Shown piece by piece: positions 21,401 to 33,400 of a stretch of DNA of 34,435 nucleotides. The translations under genes and the position numbers were made by a program. How positions within the stretch are numbered: position 1 is the stretch's first letter; every line of letters starts with the position of its first letter. Where the stretch lies: positions 151-34,585 of the forward strand of contig JAKCWW010005226.1 in assembly GCA_026260175.1 (NCBI GenBank). The letters are read 5' to 3'. This stretch comes from Reticulitermes lucifugus (taxonomy: Eukaryota > Arthropoda > Insecta > Blattodea > Rhinotermitidae). The notes beneath the pieces are model-generated. The model was not told the origin of the DNA. It saw only the letters and a program-made list of their open reading frames with translations, and searched no databases.

Positions 21401-24400
21401 TTGGTAGTTTTTTACCGACATTTCGGGACAACCTTTTAGTCCCATCTTTCAAGTGTCGAGCAGTCTTGGACTGCTTGACACTTGGAAGATGGGACTGATA
21501 TACTGCATAACATCCTAGAAGAGCAAAGATTTCCTTCATTACTTTTTTCCCAGCAGTCCACAAGCCCTTTAACCTTTAACCCTTTTGAAGCATTGATATA
21601 CCTGCCAGACCAATTCCTGTATCAGTATTTCACGTTATGTAATTTTTCTTGCTGTCTCAGTTTTATCTGGGGTTTGTTGCCGCCTTATTTTATTTTCATT
21701 GAACGGGCATGAAAAGTCAGACATTCAGTAAACATATAATACAAGTGTATTCATCATTGGTACAAAGGAAAAAGAATTGAATGAGACTGGAAATGAGTAT
21801 TCTCAGAGTTTGTCCTGAAAGAGTTTGATTATTCTGTGCTTGCTTTCTTGACGGCCAGACTGTATTCTTATTTGTGAAGGGAATATCTCCTTTCAGTTGA
21901 ATTCCAGGAAGCATCATGGAACAGAATTATGTGAACAGAAAACACCAAATACTGAAGTGGATTGTATTCCATTAAATTCTCCATGTTTCTTTTCCATTTG
22001 ATTGTTAAACATTTCTCCTTATTGAATGTAATTTTGCATAGCTTTTACACTTTATTCTGCAGATCAGAGAAATTTTGTAAAGACAATTTCGTCTTCAATT
22101 CGCATATTGTTTTAGACAGGTGTGATTGTGGTTTCATATTCTTTGTAAATAAAATTACTGGTACTGATCAGATCTATAAGATATACTTATACATGTAAAA
22201 GTAGTATAGTTTTATCAGCTTGGAACAGAACAAACTGGGTCCTAACAGCATGAAGCAGGAGGATGGGTTCTCCCTCAGTAGACTGTTTGAGCCTAAAATC
22301 CATTCTGTAACAGGCAGAAGGCAACACGCATTCTCCAAGAATGTAGGTCACACCATTAAGAGGCACAAATAAAGTGGTTGCCTATCCAAGTGCTAATCAC
22401 GCCCAGTGTAGCTGAAAGACAGGCAGAGATCAGGCAACAGTTTCTGTCTTTAAGGTTTTGCATGTCTCCCACTGGTGAAGCCCAAAAAAAGGGCTCCTCT
22501 TGAAATCATAACTCCTATTGGCTTGGACAATCCTATCCCCTTTTCCTCCCTTCTGTAACCATGATTGGCCAAACTATCTCATTCTGTTTTATGTAACCAA
22601 CATAATTTTCGTTGTATCACTTCACCATCCACCAAAACCAATTCTGTGACCCTGAAGATGGAGGCAGTACGTTCCTCCGAAACATCAGAACATTTAACTA
22701 CTGAACGATCCAGAAAGCCAAAGGAAGGCCATCATCTGGTCAGCAATCACCATGAAAACCTGAAAACTTACAGTGTCTTAGTTGTTATGTTCTTACTGTG
22801 GTTAGAACCAATTATGAGTATTTTCTAGAGGTGGTGTAGCATAGGTAGTGACTATGCTGACAGCTGTATTACTGAGAAATTGTTTTATTCTGGTGAGAGA
22901 GAGAAATGTTTCTGTTCTCTGTAACGTCCAGACTGGCCTGGGGGTCCCACTCAGTGTCCTATCTAGTGGATAATGGAGACTATTTCCCCACTGGCAAAGC
23001 AGGTGGAGTGTGAATCTGAACATTGATCTGCAGTTATTGCAAAGGTTAAAAATGATTGGATCTATACCTCCATTCCCACACATGCTTTCATGATGTGCAC
23101 AGGAGCAGCTTTATCTGTATTACTATATAAGTATTTTCTTAGCCGTCATATGTCTAATAAATAATACACATACCGTTTTGAACTCTGTGTAGCTCATTGT
23201 TCACTTTTGGTTTTCTAGAAGTATAAATGTTTTCTGATGAAATTTTAGGCGGCTAGCAGTCTCTACTGTTGGCAGTGTGGCATTTGTCAGAATGAGATTG
23301 GTGTTTGATAAGTCCCATCATGTTAAAGAAGGGGTTTAAAATAATGTAATTCAAATCAATAACAGGTAAAGTTCACCCTGGAACAGGCCATGAAGGCCCA
23401 GAGGGGGAGTAGGTGTATAGCTGTACTTGTATTTTAACCTCAGTGATAGATTGGAGTGGGTGGTCAACGCCATGCCCCGGCCACTTTGCTCCCAGGAAAG
23501 AGACCTGGTACCCTTTGCACAGGAGGCTGGGTAGGCCCCAGGGCCGGTCTGGACGGGTGGGGAAAATCTCGCCCACACTGGGATTTGATCCTCAGACTGT
23601 CCAGCCTGTAGCAAGTCGTTATATTGAGTATGCTGTCATGGCATGCAAATCAGTAAATATATGTTTAATGCCTTCAGGACGGTTGCTGTAAAGTTATGTT
23701 TCACTGAAGGCATTATTCATGGCTGGCAACCTTTCCAGGACAGTTCGTGTTGCAAATAGTCTGGCTGGCTGCCATTCATGTCAAAATATTTTTTTGTGTT
23801 TCTGTGCTGATTGATGTACACAAATTTTTTATACATATAAACCTCCAAATCCCATACCAGTACTTTGTGATTTTATAACTTCAGGCCAGGCCCCATATCA
23901 GTACATTACACATACAGTAATACAGTGCTTGTCCTGCAGGTTGGTAAATCACAACATGTGGGTACAACACATGGCTAAAGTAATGTGTATGCCACTAGGG
24001 ACACAACTGATATTCCTAGACCTTGGCTGGTAGGCATCTGAGTACATTCCAGTGCCTATCCTGAATGGGTTAATTTAATTTTTAGAGTAGTGAATCTTAA
24101 GTTGAACATTATTTAGCTTATGCATGCATCTGGTATTGCATACAGGAATATTTTTTGTTGCAGGTTGTGAAGTCTGAGTGTGCTCCAGAAGAAAGTATAC
24201 TGCCTGTGAAGAAACTGAAACAGAAACGGAGTGTTGGTAATATAGTGGTAGGAGGTGCATCGCCTACCAATACGAGTGATCCCTATATCACCCGCCTGTC
24301 AGATTTCGCTGTCTCTGAATTGGATAAGGGTACTAATTCATTGTACACCCAGTGTATCGTGAAGATTGTCAGTGCATCAAAACAGGTGTGTATTTGATGT

Positions 24401-27400
24401 GACTTTGTGGTATTGTCAGGAATCTCTCATAACATTCTTTGGTTAATATTGGTTGCATATTGTATGCTGAACAGTGACATTCTTCTGGTTTATATGTAAT
24501 AAACCAAATCAAATTCTTATCTTTCATGAATTTTAGTGTGTTGCAGGAGGTAGAGTGTAACTCTTAACACATTACGAAATAGGTCAAACTAGTATAGGTC
24601 TGTCAATTTCATGACAAGACTACAGAGTGTACATCTGGAGAATGTGGTTTTAATTCCCATTGGGGAATACATTGTTCTCTTCAGCACTGCCCCCAAGGCC
24701 AGCTTGGAACCAACACAGTCTTGTATCCAGTGTGTTACCAGGGACTCTTTTCCCCAGCAGGTTGGCTGAGGCAGTAATACTTCTGACTTGTGTTTGGGAA
24801 GTTTGTGGTGTGATTCTTGGCTGGGACTGTGATGGTCTTGACTTAGATGTATTGTAGCATTCATTAGTTCCTCCAAGCACATACAAGAGTGTTACCTTGA
24901 AGTAGGTTGTGATTGCTTCCTTTCACAGCTTTCCCCATTCATTCATTAACCATTCAGCACTATATTGTCTTAGCTGCTGTCAGTATCATTAAATAAACCA
25001 TACCTGAAAGAATAAGTCTGTCTAATGTCAAGGTTAAAAATGTGTGGAGGTACATGAACTCTCCTGCATACATCTTAATTGCATTGTAAGTAAACACAGT
25101 AACTGCTGTACCTTTTTCCTTTTATGAAATAAAGTCACAACATTTGTGTCTGAATTATTGTCAGATGTCATAGTCGCACCTGTTTTCATTTTGAGGTTAT
25201 TCAGCAGTTCTTGTTACATGCTGCTGACATAACATTTTAAACTGCAGTAGTACCTTCATCTTTATAAATGTTATGTAACTTGGTTTTGCAGGTGGTAGCT
25301 GGATACAATGTGTTCCTAGTTTTGGAGCTTGGTGAGAGTAATCTCCGGAAGGGAGAGACTAACAATGGTAGCTGTGAACTGAACCAGAATTCGGTAAACT
25401 GTGTTTCTGGTTGTTCTATGTTTAATTAGAATTCATTATTGAGCATGCTGGTATAGCAGTAATGGTGTAGAGTTGTATTAAGGAGGTGTCTGGTTCACAT
25501 CTTTGCTGGAATGATAGTTGTGCTGACTGAAGTTTTCATGGTTTTCCTCACTCCAGGTAAGTATCATGACAGTACATGGATCAGGCCGTACCTGCTTCCT
25601 CCATAGTCCTTTCCAGTTCATCATTTGCCAGTCGTCCTACAGTCAATGCTATATAGTGTGAGATAGAAACAGTATGGTAAAATAAACAACAAGAAAATTA
25701 GAATTCATTAACTGTACTTGTGATGAGTCATGAATTATATTAATTTTGAGAATTACAGTTTGTGTTGAGGATTATGGTCTTCTGGGGTATGATGCTGTAT
25801 AGTTGGCAGATAGGTTACAGTTTCTAGGGGGAATCTGCTGCCTCCATCTTGAGGTTAGGAGAGAAAGAAGGTTCCCCTGAAACATTGGTACCCACTTTCC
25901 AACCTGCATGGTGTTATGTCCAGACAGACCATAAACTTTGTTCACTGCCATGAGCAACTCAGACGTGACAGCAGTGTGTCTCTAAGTATTAATAGGCACA
26001 GTGAGCATTCATGAAACGAATATTTCAGTGGTTGTAATGTGGGCTGCTGAAGGACCATATTTTCCAAATAAGAAGTTCCCAGATACAACAGTTCCTTGCA
26101 TAAGATGTTTTGTATTTGAAGCCTTGCCAATTCTCCCATAAGAATAATATTAAATTTTCTTGCATTTAAAGTTATCAGGTGAAACGTTTAACACTTTAAA
26201 AGTTCATTTTCTTGGGATTTTTGTATAAAAATTTTCCATTCACTGTAATAACATTTAAAAGGCTTTACAATCATTATTCACATGTTGGAGGTGGAAATGT
26301 GCCATACTCGATGATTGAATACAGTTTCATTGCTCGTGTGCAACGTGTCATCTGTTGCTGTTTTCATGAACTTTGCTATTTACTGTGGGCAATCTGTACG
26401 AAGTGAAAAAAAAAAAGAATGCTTTATGTGGAGACCACGTCTGTCTGTCTGTCTGTGAGCTAGTATCAGTGACTAAACTCTGTGGTCTTCTGGGTTATTA
26501 CACGGCGTCGTGTGGTAATTGTTTACTGACATTTCGGGACAACGTATCTGTCCCATCCTCACGGGTCAAGAGTCCGAGTAGTAATAACCCAGAAGACCAG
26601 AGATTTCATCAACATCGCGGCGGAAGCCTGAAATCAAGATAAGTGACTAAGCTGTTTGTCAGATTTTCATGACATTCAACATGGGAGTTCTTTACAAAAT
26701 GTTGTCAAGCAAGTATGAGTTGATTGAAATTTGGCTTAGTGTCAGCCATACTTTTCTTAGGAGCATAAATGGATTTCTTCCTATACTTTCCATACTTTTC
26801 CACCGGTTTGGGTGAAATTTGGTATGGGTTGTCACTATGTAATATTGTTGAGCATTTGTAAGTAACTTACAGTGAGAGCTGTGCTTCACTTGTGGGCATA
26901 AATGAAATTTTGCCCATATTTTCTACATTTTTCTCCAATTTGGATAAAGTTTGGTACAGATGACCATAAAAATTTATTGAGCAACTTCAGTTTTATTTTG
27001 AAACCATTGCATGGAAAACCGTTACTTTACTTGATGGTGTAAATTAATTGCTGTCCGTACTTGCCACATTTATTGTCCATTTTGGGTGCAATTCAGTATA
27101 AGAGGTATGCACATAATGCTGATAAGCATTTGTGAGTTCCATGAAAATGGGCATAGGAAGTGCTGTACTTTAGTAATGGGCGTAAATGAAGTTACACTTA
27201 CATGTGCACCATCAAGCTACAGAAAAGTTTGTCAGTAAAGAATGTCGATATAAAATCTGTACTACATCACAAAGTATGCCCTGAACAGTGATTTGATAAC
27301 TGCAGAATACTGTAGTGACATTGCAGCAAGAATTGAACTCCAAGTGTAGTTTTGAAGATCTTGTTTCTGAAGATGTACTGTGTGTAAGCACTGAATACAC

Positions 27401-30400
27401 ATGTAATGAGAACCCTGAGGTGGAGGAGACAAATGGAGTGAATGGAGAGAGAGCACTTGTGCCAACAGCAGATGACATTGGACTTGTATTTTTTATGCAG
27501 TCCATTTTGACTTGTGGTTTATGAACTTTAAATTTTTCTTTAGCACTAAAGTCATTGTTTATCCAAGTTACCCTTATATTATACATTTCTGTTCTTTGTA
27601 ATTGAATTATGAAATAATTGCTTGGGATCAAAATACAAAATGGGATCCAAAAAATGAACCTAATTCTTACTTATTTATAAAGAGGTTTACCCTGTTAAGT
27701 AGTTCTTTCTTACTGGTCTGTAGAAAACTTCTTATGTGGGAAACACTGCAGCACAAATTACATAGTGCTGTTATAGTTTCTAGCCACTTTCACATGATGC
27801 TCAGTAGTGTTTTTGATTGAAGATTCCCATACATATGCACCTGACTACACTGTACTACATTCCAGGAGACAGTACTCTTCATAGTCACCACTATGCAAAC
27901 CTCAGCTGTCTCGTTTTCTTTGATCAGTCTGCTATCCAACAGACTACAAATTAACCCACATGTAAATGTATTCTCATCTGAAACCTTAACGTATGTGTGT
28001 TTTAATATCGTGTTGTGTTTTGACAGGAGATAAAAACTTGCCACATTACAATATGGGATCGACCTTGGCTTGGAAATGCTCAGGAAGTTACATCATTTAA
28101 TTGCTCACCTTCTGAGTCCAGGGTGGCTGCGGTGAGTTTAATGTTTTTATGTATGAATATCCGCAGTTATAGACGATGTATTCTGGGTTGGTAATGCTCT
28201 GTATTTCTGTATGTATGTACCAACAGTTTGGAGGAGCCTGTCTAGCAACTGCATGGTGTTACATCCCAGAAGATTTTAGTCTTAATAAATGCCATACAAG
28301 AACCTCATATCTCATTTGTGGTTTAATTTCTTCAGTGTTAGAGTTTCAATTGAATGATATTGTGAACCTGCATCTAATTTTAGAAATTTGGTTTTAGTAA
28401 TGTTCATATTCAACATACGTTGTACCCTGTTCCTTTATTCAGTCTGTAGCTCATGCATGATCCAATTCTGTCGAAGCCCAGAGAATGCTAGCAGCATCGT
28501 GTAAAACACCACAGCATAATGATGATGATAATTTAATGAAACGATGAGAAACGTGTTACAGTCTGCATGGTTTCTTTACAAATACAACCTCAAATCCCCA
28601 CATCCAGGCTCTGTGAACTTTGACACAAAGAAGTATTACATAAACACAGCAACAGTAAAGACCCATGTGGTGATATGGTTTTAAAACAACAAAACACAAA
28701 TTAAACATGCCGTGATGGATGCTGTCCTCACAGTTCACCTACCAAATGGAGTTTCCAAATAATGCACCTGGACTGAATTTTACTGTCAGTGTGAGATCTC
28801 ACTGTAGGACCTGTCTGGTAGGTAGACTGCATCACTAGTGACATCTAAAGTCAAAAGAGTTTCATATGGCACAACATAATTTCTAAGAGTCCACTCTTCC
28901 CTGTATGTGAACCATTTTTCTTTATCCTCCTAACTCTTCTGACCTAGATATGGAGGCAGCAGGTTCATCAGAAATGCCGGTACTCAAACTACATGGCATC
29001 ACATCCAAGAATATCTTAGTCTTGGTACATACAGCCTTGAAATGCTAGCACATTTGTAAACTGTCTTGTCTGTTACAAAGTTTGCATTAAATTCATTCTT
29101 GAAAAACCAGTATTCTGATACAAAACTGGAGACAGAAAATTAGCATGGGATTGTTGGCAGAGCAGAGATGAAGGGTAAACCTTTTTATCACTGATTGTCA
29201 GTGGTTATGAAACCTGAAACCAACACAAAGATTAATTGGAATGCAGTCAACCTGAATCTTTTAAAAGAACTTTTGACCATGTAGTATATGGCACTGAAGG
29301 AGTAGGTTTAATGAAAGATTAAATACCAACCCCCAATACTTCGTCAAGAACTATTCAGCAGAAAGAAGTGCTATATGATGCTGTGTGCACTCTGAGATGT
29401 GCACTGTTCTGTACTGAAGATGGAAGCCTTAAGTTTCCAAAATGCTGAAACCTGTATAAAAAAATTGCATGGCATCTTATGGTAGCCAGAATAGTGTAGT
29501 CGATATAGCAACTTATTATGGGTTGGACAGTCCGTGGTTAGAAATGGTGGGGGCGAGATTTTCTGGACCTATCCAGACCAGCCTCGAGGCCCACCGAGCC
29601 TCTAATACAATGGGTACTGCATCTCTTTCGCAGGGTTAACGCAGCCAGTGCGTGACACTGGCCACCCACCCCTTCTAGCACTCGGGTTGAGTATAGTTAG
29701 AGCTATATCTCTACCTCCCCTCTGCCTGCTTGGCATGTAACAGGACAGGAATGGCATAATACATTAGAAAACTGTGACCTTGATATTCATCAAAGTAACA
29801 ACTTCATTACTCACTCAGCTTACAGAGTTTATATTCACAAACTATTTCTGCACAAGTATGCCAACGTTTAACCTTTTCTAACATTTTCAAACAGTGAAAT
29901 TAAAAAGGGCTGTGGTAAAATGCACCTGAATCTTATTTAAATTTTAAATTTGTGGAAAAAGACTGGGCTGACAGCACCACACACGTACTCATTCTGTGGT
30001 GCAGAGTCCTGCATGTAGATGGATTAATTCTCAGATAGTTAAGAAAAGAAATTCCCTGCATGTTTCGGAACCTCAAGGTTTTTTTTTTTACTATGTTTGT
30101 AAGAGCCCACTGCTGTTCCTATCCTGACCCACATGAAACCAGCCCAAATCCTTCCAACCGCTTCCTTCAAGAGCCTTTTTTAGTATTCTCCTCCCACGTA
30201 TTATTCAGACTGCAAGCGATCTCTTTCCTCAGGTTTTCCCATCAAAACCTTCTGTGCATTTTATGCCACATGCCTCACCTATCTCATCCAACTTGATTTT
30301 ATTACCCCAACATTATTTGGAGAGGATTAAATGTGAAGTTGTCCCTGTGCTACCTTTGAAGGCATGTGGGAGAGGTAAAGGCACACCTGCACTTATGGAT

Positions 30401-33400
30401 AAATTCAGCACTTATGGAGTTAAGTGGTGATTTTCACACCCTATCCGCTTTATGCCTGTGGAAATATTTCCTGGCACCCATTGATTAGGAGTTTGTGTGA
30501 GTCCCAGGGCCAGTTTGGATATTTTGGAGGGGTAAAAAATTTCTTTCCTTTCTGGGAATCATTGCTTATTGAGCGTATGGCATACTGACTACACCAACTT
30601 CACCATCCTGGCTCTTTTGATGAGAAGTACAAGTCATAAACCTCTTCATGTAATTTTCTGCATCCTTTTCCTGCTTGCTCTGTTTCATCCAAATACTTTC
30701 CTTGGTACCATCTTCTCAAATACCATCAGTCTCTGCTCTTTCCTCATTTTGAAAGACAAAGATTCACATCCATACGAAGAAGGAGCCAGAATTGTATGTA
30801 CCAATGTTTCAAATAAAATGTCAGAAGTTTAAAATAATCTACATGGTTGTTTATTTCAACAACTTATATTAGGTGTCTCTTTCAGGAATTTTCAACAGAC
30901 CGGGTGAAGAGGCGTGCTGATTCACTGGTCGGAGCTCCAGCTCAAGCTGATGTCAGTGATCCTTACATTCAAGAAATAGCAAACGCTGCTGTGGCTGAGG
31001 TTGACAGAAGATCTAATGCACTTTACAGACAGAGAATTATTAGGATAGTGGAAGCACAGCAACAGGTATGCTTTGTATTAATTTGAACCTTAGGAGGCAT
31101 GTGTTCCATTGTCTATTACAATAGAGAATTCCTTTAATCCAGCACCTGATAATCTGCATTCCTGACAGTTTGGCACTTGAGGAAAGTAGTCCAAGATAGG
31201 AAGTTCTGATGTCCATAACTTCTGGTGCGCATATTGATTGCCTGTGTCTTTTGTCTTGGGTTGTGTGGACCTTAGTGAGCCCATTGAGATGTTACAATGA
31301 CTTCAAAAGATCAAAAGATAAGTACGGAAGGTACTGCTGGCAAGAAGAAACAAGTAACTTAATGACTTTGGAAATTTCAAATAATTGTGAGGCTTGAAAG
31401 TGGCTTCATACAATATTGGATTGTGAACTGTCTATGATACGATGCAAACAAATGTTCAGTTACGATTGTTTATGGCATTAAGTAGAAGTGTGAAGGACAT
31501 TTTCAAACAAGTGACATGGAAAGACCCTAAACCAGCACAATTGGTCAACTTGTTGTATAAGCGGTTTACAGCAGTGTGTTCCAAAGGAAAATGAAAATGC
31601 ATGACTGGGCCTATGGTAATTGAAAAAAACTGGGTCTTTTTATGATTAAATTAAAGTAACTGACAAGTGCACATTCTCTGAGTGTTGGCTGTGAAATTTT
31701 AAAGAACCAGCAGCTGAAGGAGATACCCAAATGGAATACTCGTCTAATTAGTTGTGCAGCCCAAGTATAGGAGCAGTAACAAAAAATTACCTGTAAGAAC
31801 TTAGGTGCATGTAGGTACCATCTGATAAACCAGAATATTTGATAATCCTTCACTGTCTGGTGCTGTGGGTGCCAGATTATGTCACCTGGAATGCAAATGT
31901 TATGCTTGTTTTTACTCTACTTAATAGGTACACTGAGTCCTGAAGCAACTTTTAACACCATCATTCACCAGAATTATGGGTGTCATGTATGATATATTGT
32001 ACATTGATGCTTATATTTTTTTTATCACTTCTGATACATTCTTCACGCAGATTGTGGCCTCTCCATGTCATATACAGTATAGTTGTTGATCTGTCATTCT
32101 TTTACCCTTCCCTTATATTGGTTTCTGTGAATGGTACTAAATGGGATCAGTGGCTGGCTTACTTCACTGGGTTGATAAAGGACATTTTATATTTTGTCTC
32201 AATATGACATGAGGACATGGGAATTTGAGTAAATTTTTGTGATATGGGTAAGGGTAAGTAATAATTTTTCTGTATAAATTTCAACTCTTTTCCTTGTGTA
32301 AGCTACATTCATTTCTCTGTGAACAATATGGTAAGGTAAATTATTAATACTCATAATTATTTCAGTTGTTCTTTTTGGATAATTAAAAGAATGAGATACC
32401 TTATTTTCTTCAGTGTTAACAATATCATTACATCACACCAATTTGTGTTGTTTGTATGGTTTGGATTTTCTGCGCATATGTGCTGTGTGTGTGTGTGTGT
32501 GTGAAACGTTCTATTTTAATCCACTCTGTTCCTCTAAACCTCTTATGTGCTCTCACTGTGTGCAGAGGGACAGCTTTACCTTTGCTCTTGCTGTACCTCT
32601 CAGCTGAACTACAAGGCATCACATCTCAAACTTGAAGCACACTTGAAACGTTTCAGTGAAGTGTGTTATATTTCAGGTCATGTATGTGGCCAAGAGAGAG
32701 TTCCTGCATTGCCAGTTGTATGTTCATAATGAACTATACATGCATGTGCTAACAGTATGGTGCAGTTGTTGTTGTGTTGTGTTAAGACCAAATGTGTATC
32801 ATGTGGCAATACTGTGTTTACCAGGTGGTGGCAGGAGCACTGGTGCGGTTAACCATGGAACTGGGATACACAGCTTGTCGTAAAGGAGAAGATGGTGATA
32901 TTAGTAATTGCCAGCTGAAGGAAGATTCGGTAATGTTAGTTTAGTGAATATTTTAGTTTCAAATGGTTTTCTTGATGGAACACATCCCATTGTGTTTTGT
33001 GAATTAAAAATATAGTAAATAATGCAGTCAAACACAAGCATTTTATTACAAAAAAAAAACAATAATTCTTTTTGTAAAGTTCGGATAGCCTGGTTGTTTG
33101 ATTGGTCAGTCAGTCGGTCGGTTAATCGTTAGGTCGGTATTTGAGTGTGTGGTTTCACTGTACAGACAAATCCCAATATAATAGCAATACAGTGGCATTA
33201 AACAGAATTACATTATAGTGGGGAAATTCTGTGTGCAGACATCTGTGGGCATAACGTGAGGGAGGCACTATATTGGGGTTTGACTGTACTTCCAATTTTC
33301 TGTTTGAATTTCAATCTCCCTCCCCTTCTGCATACCTGTGTACCTACCTGCTTTATACACTTCCCCCACCCCCATCTCTGTCTCTCTCAAATTGCATACA

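Noticed and set aside
22640-22700. Active hammerhead ribozyme
   Set aside because: The core resembles CTGAAGA...GAAAC, but I could not pair helix I, so it is listed only as a repeat fragment.
23351-23691. Overlapping open frames of 67-92 codons on both strands
   Set aside because: The region is a GC-rich SINE. The peptides match the kind of spurious translation typical of such repeats.
30060-30832. Plus-strand open frames of 78 and 87 codons
   Set aside because: They are antisense to a LINE relic whose reverse transcriptase motifs read on the minus strand.
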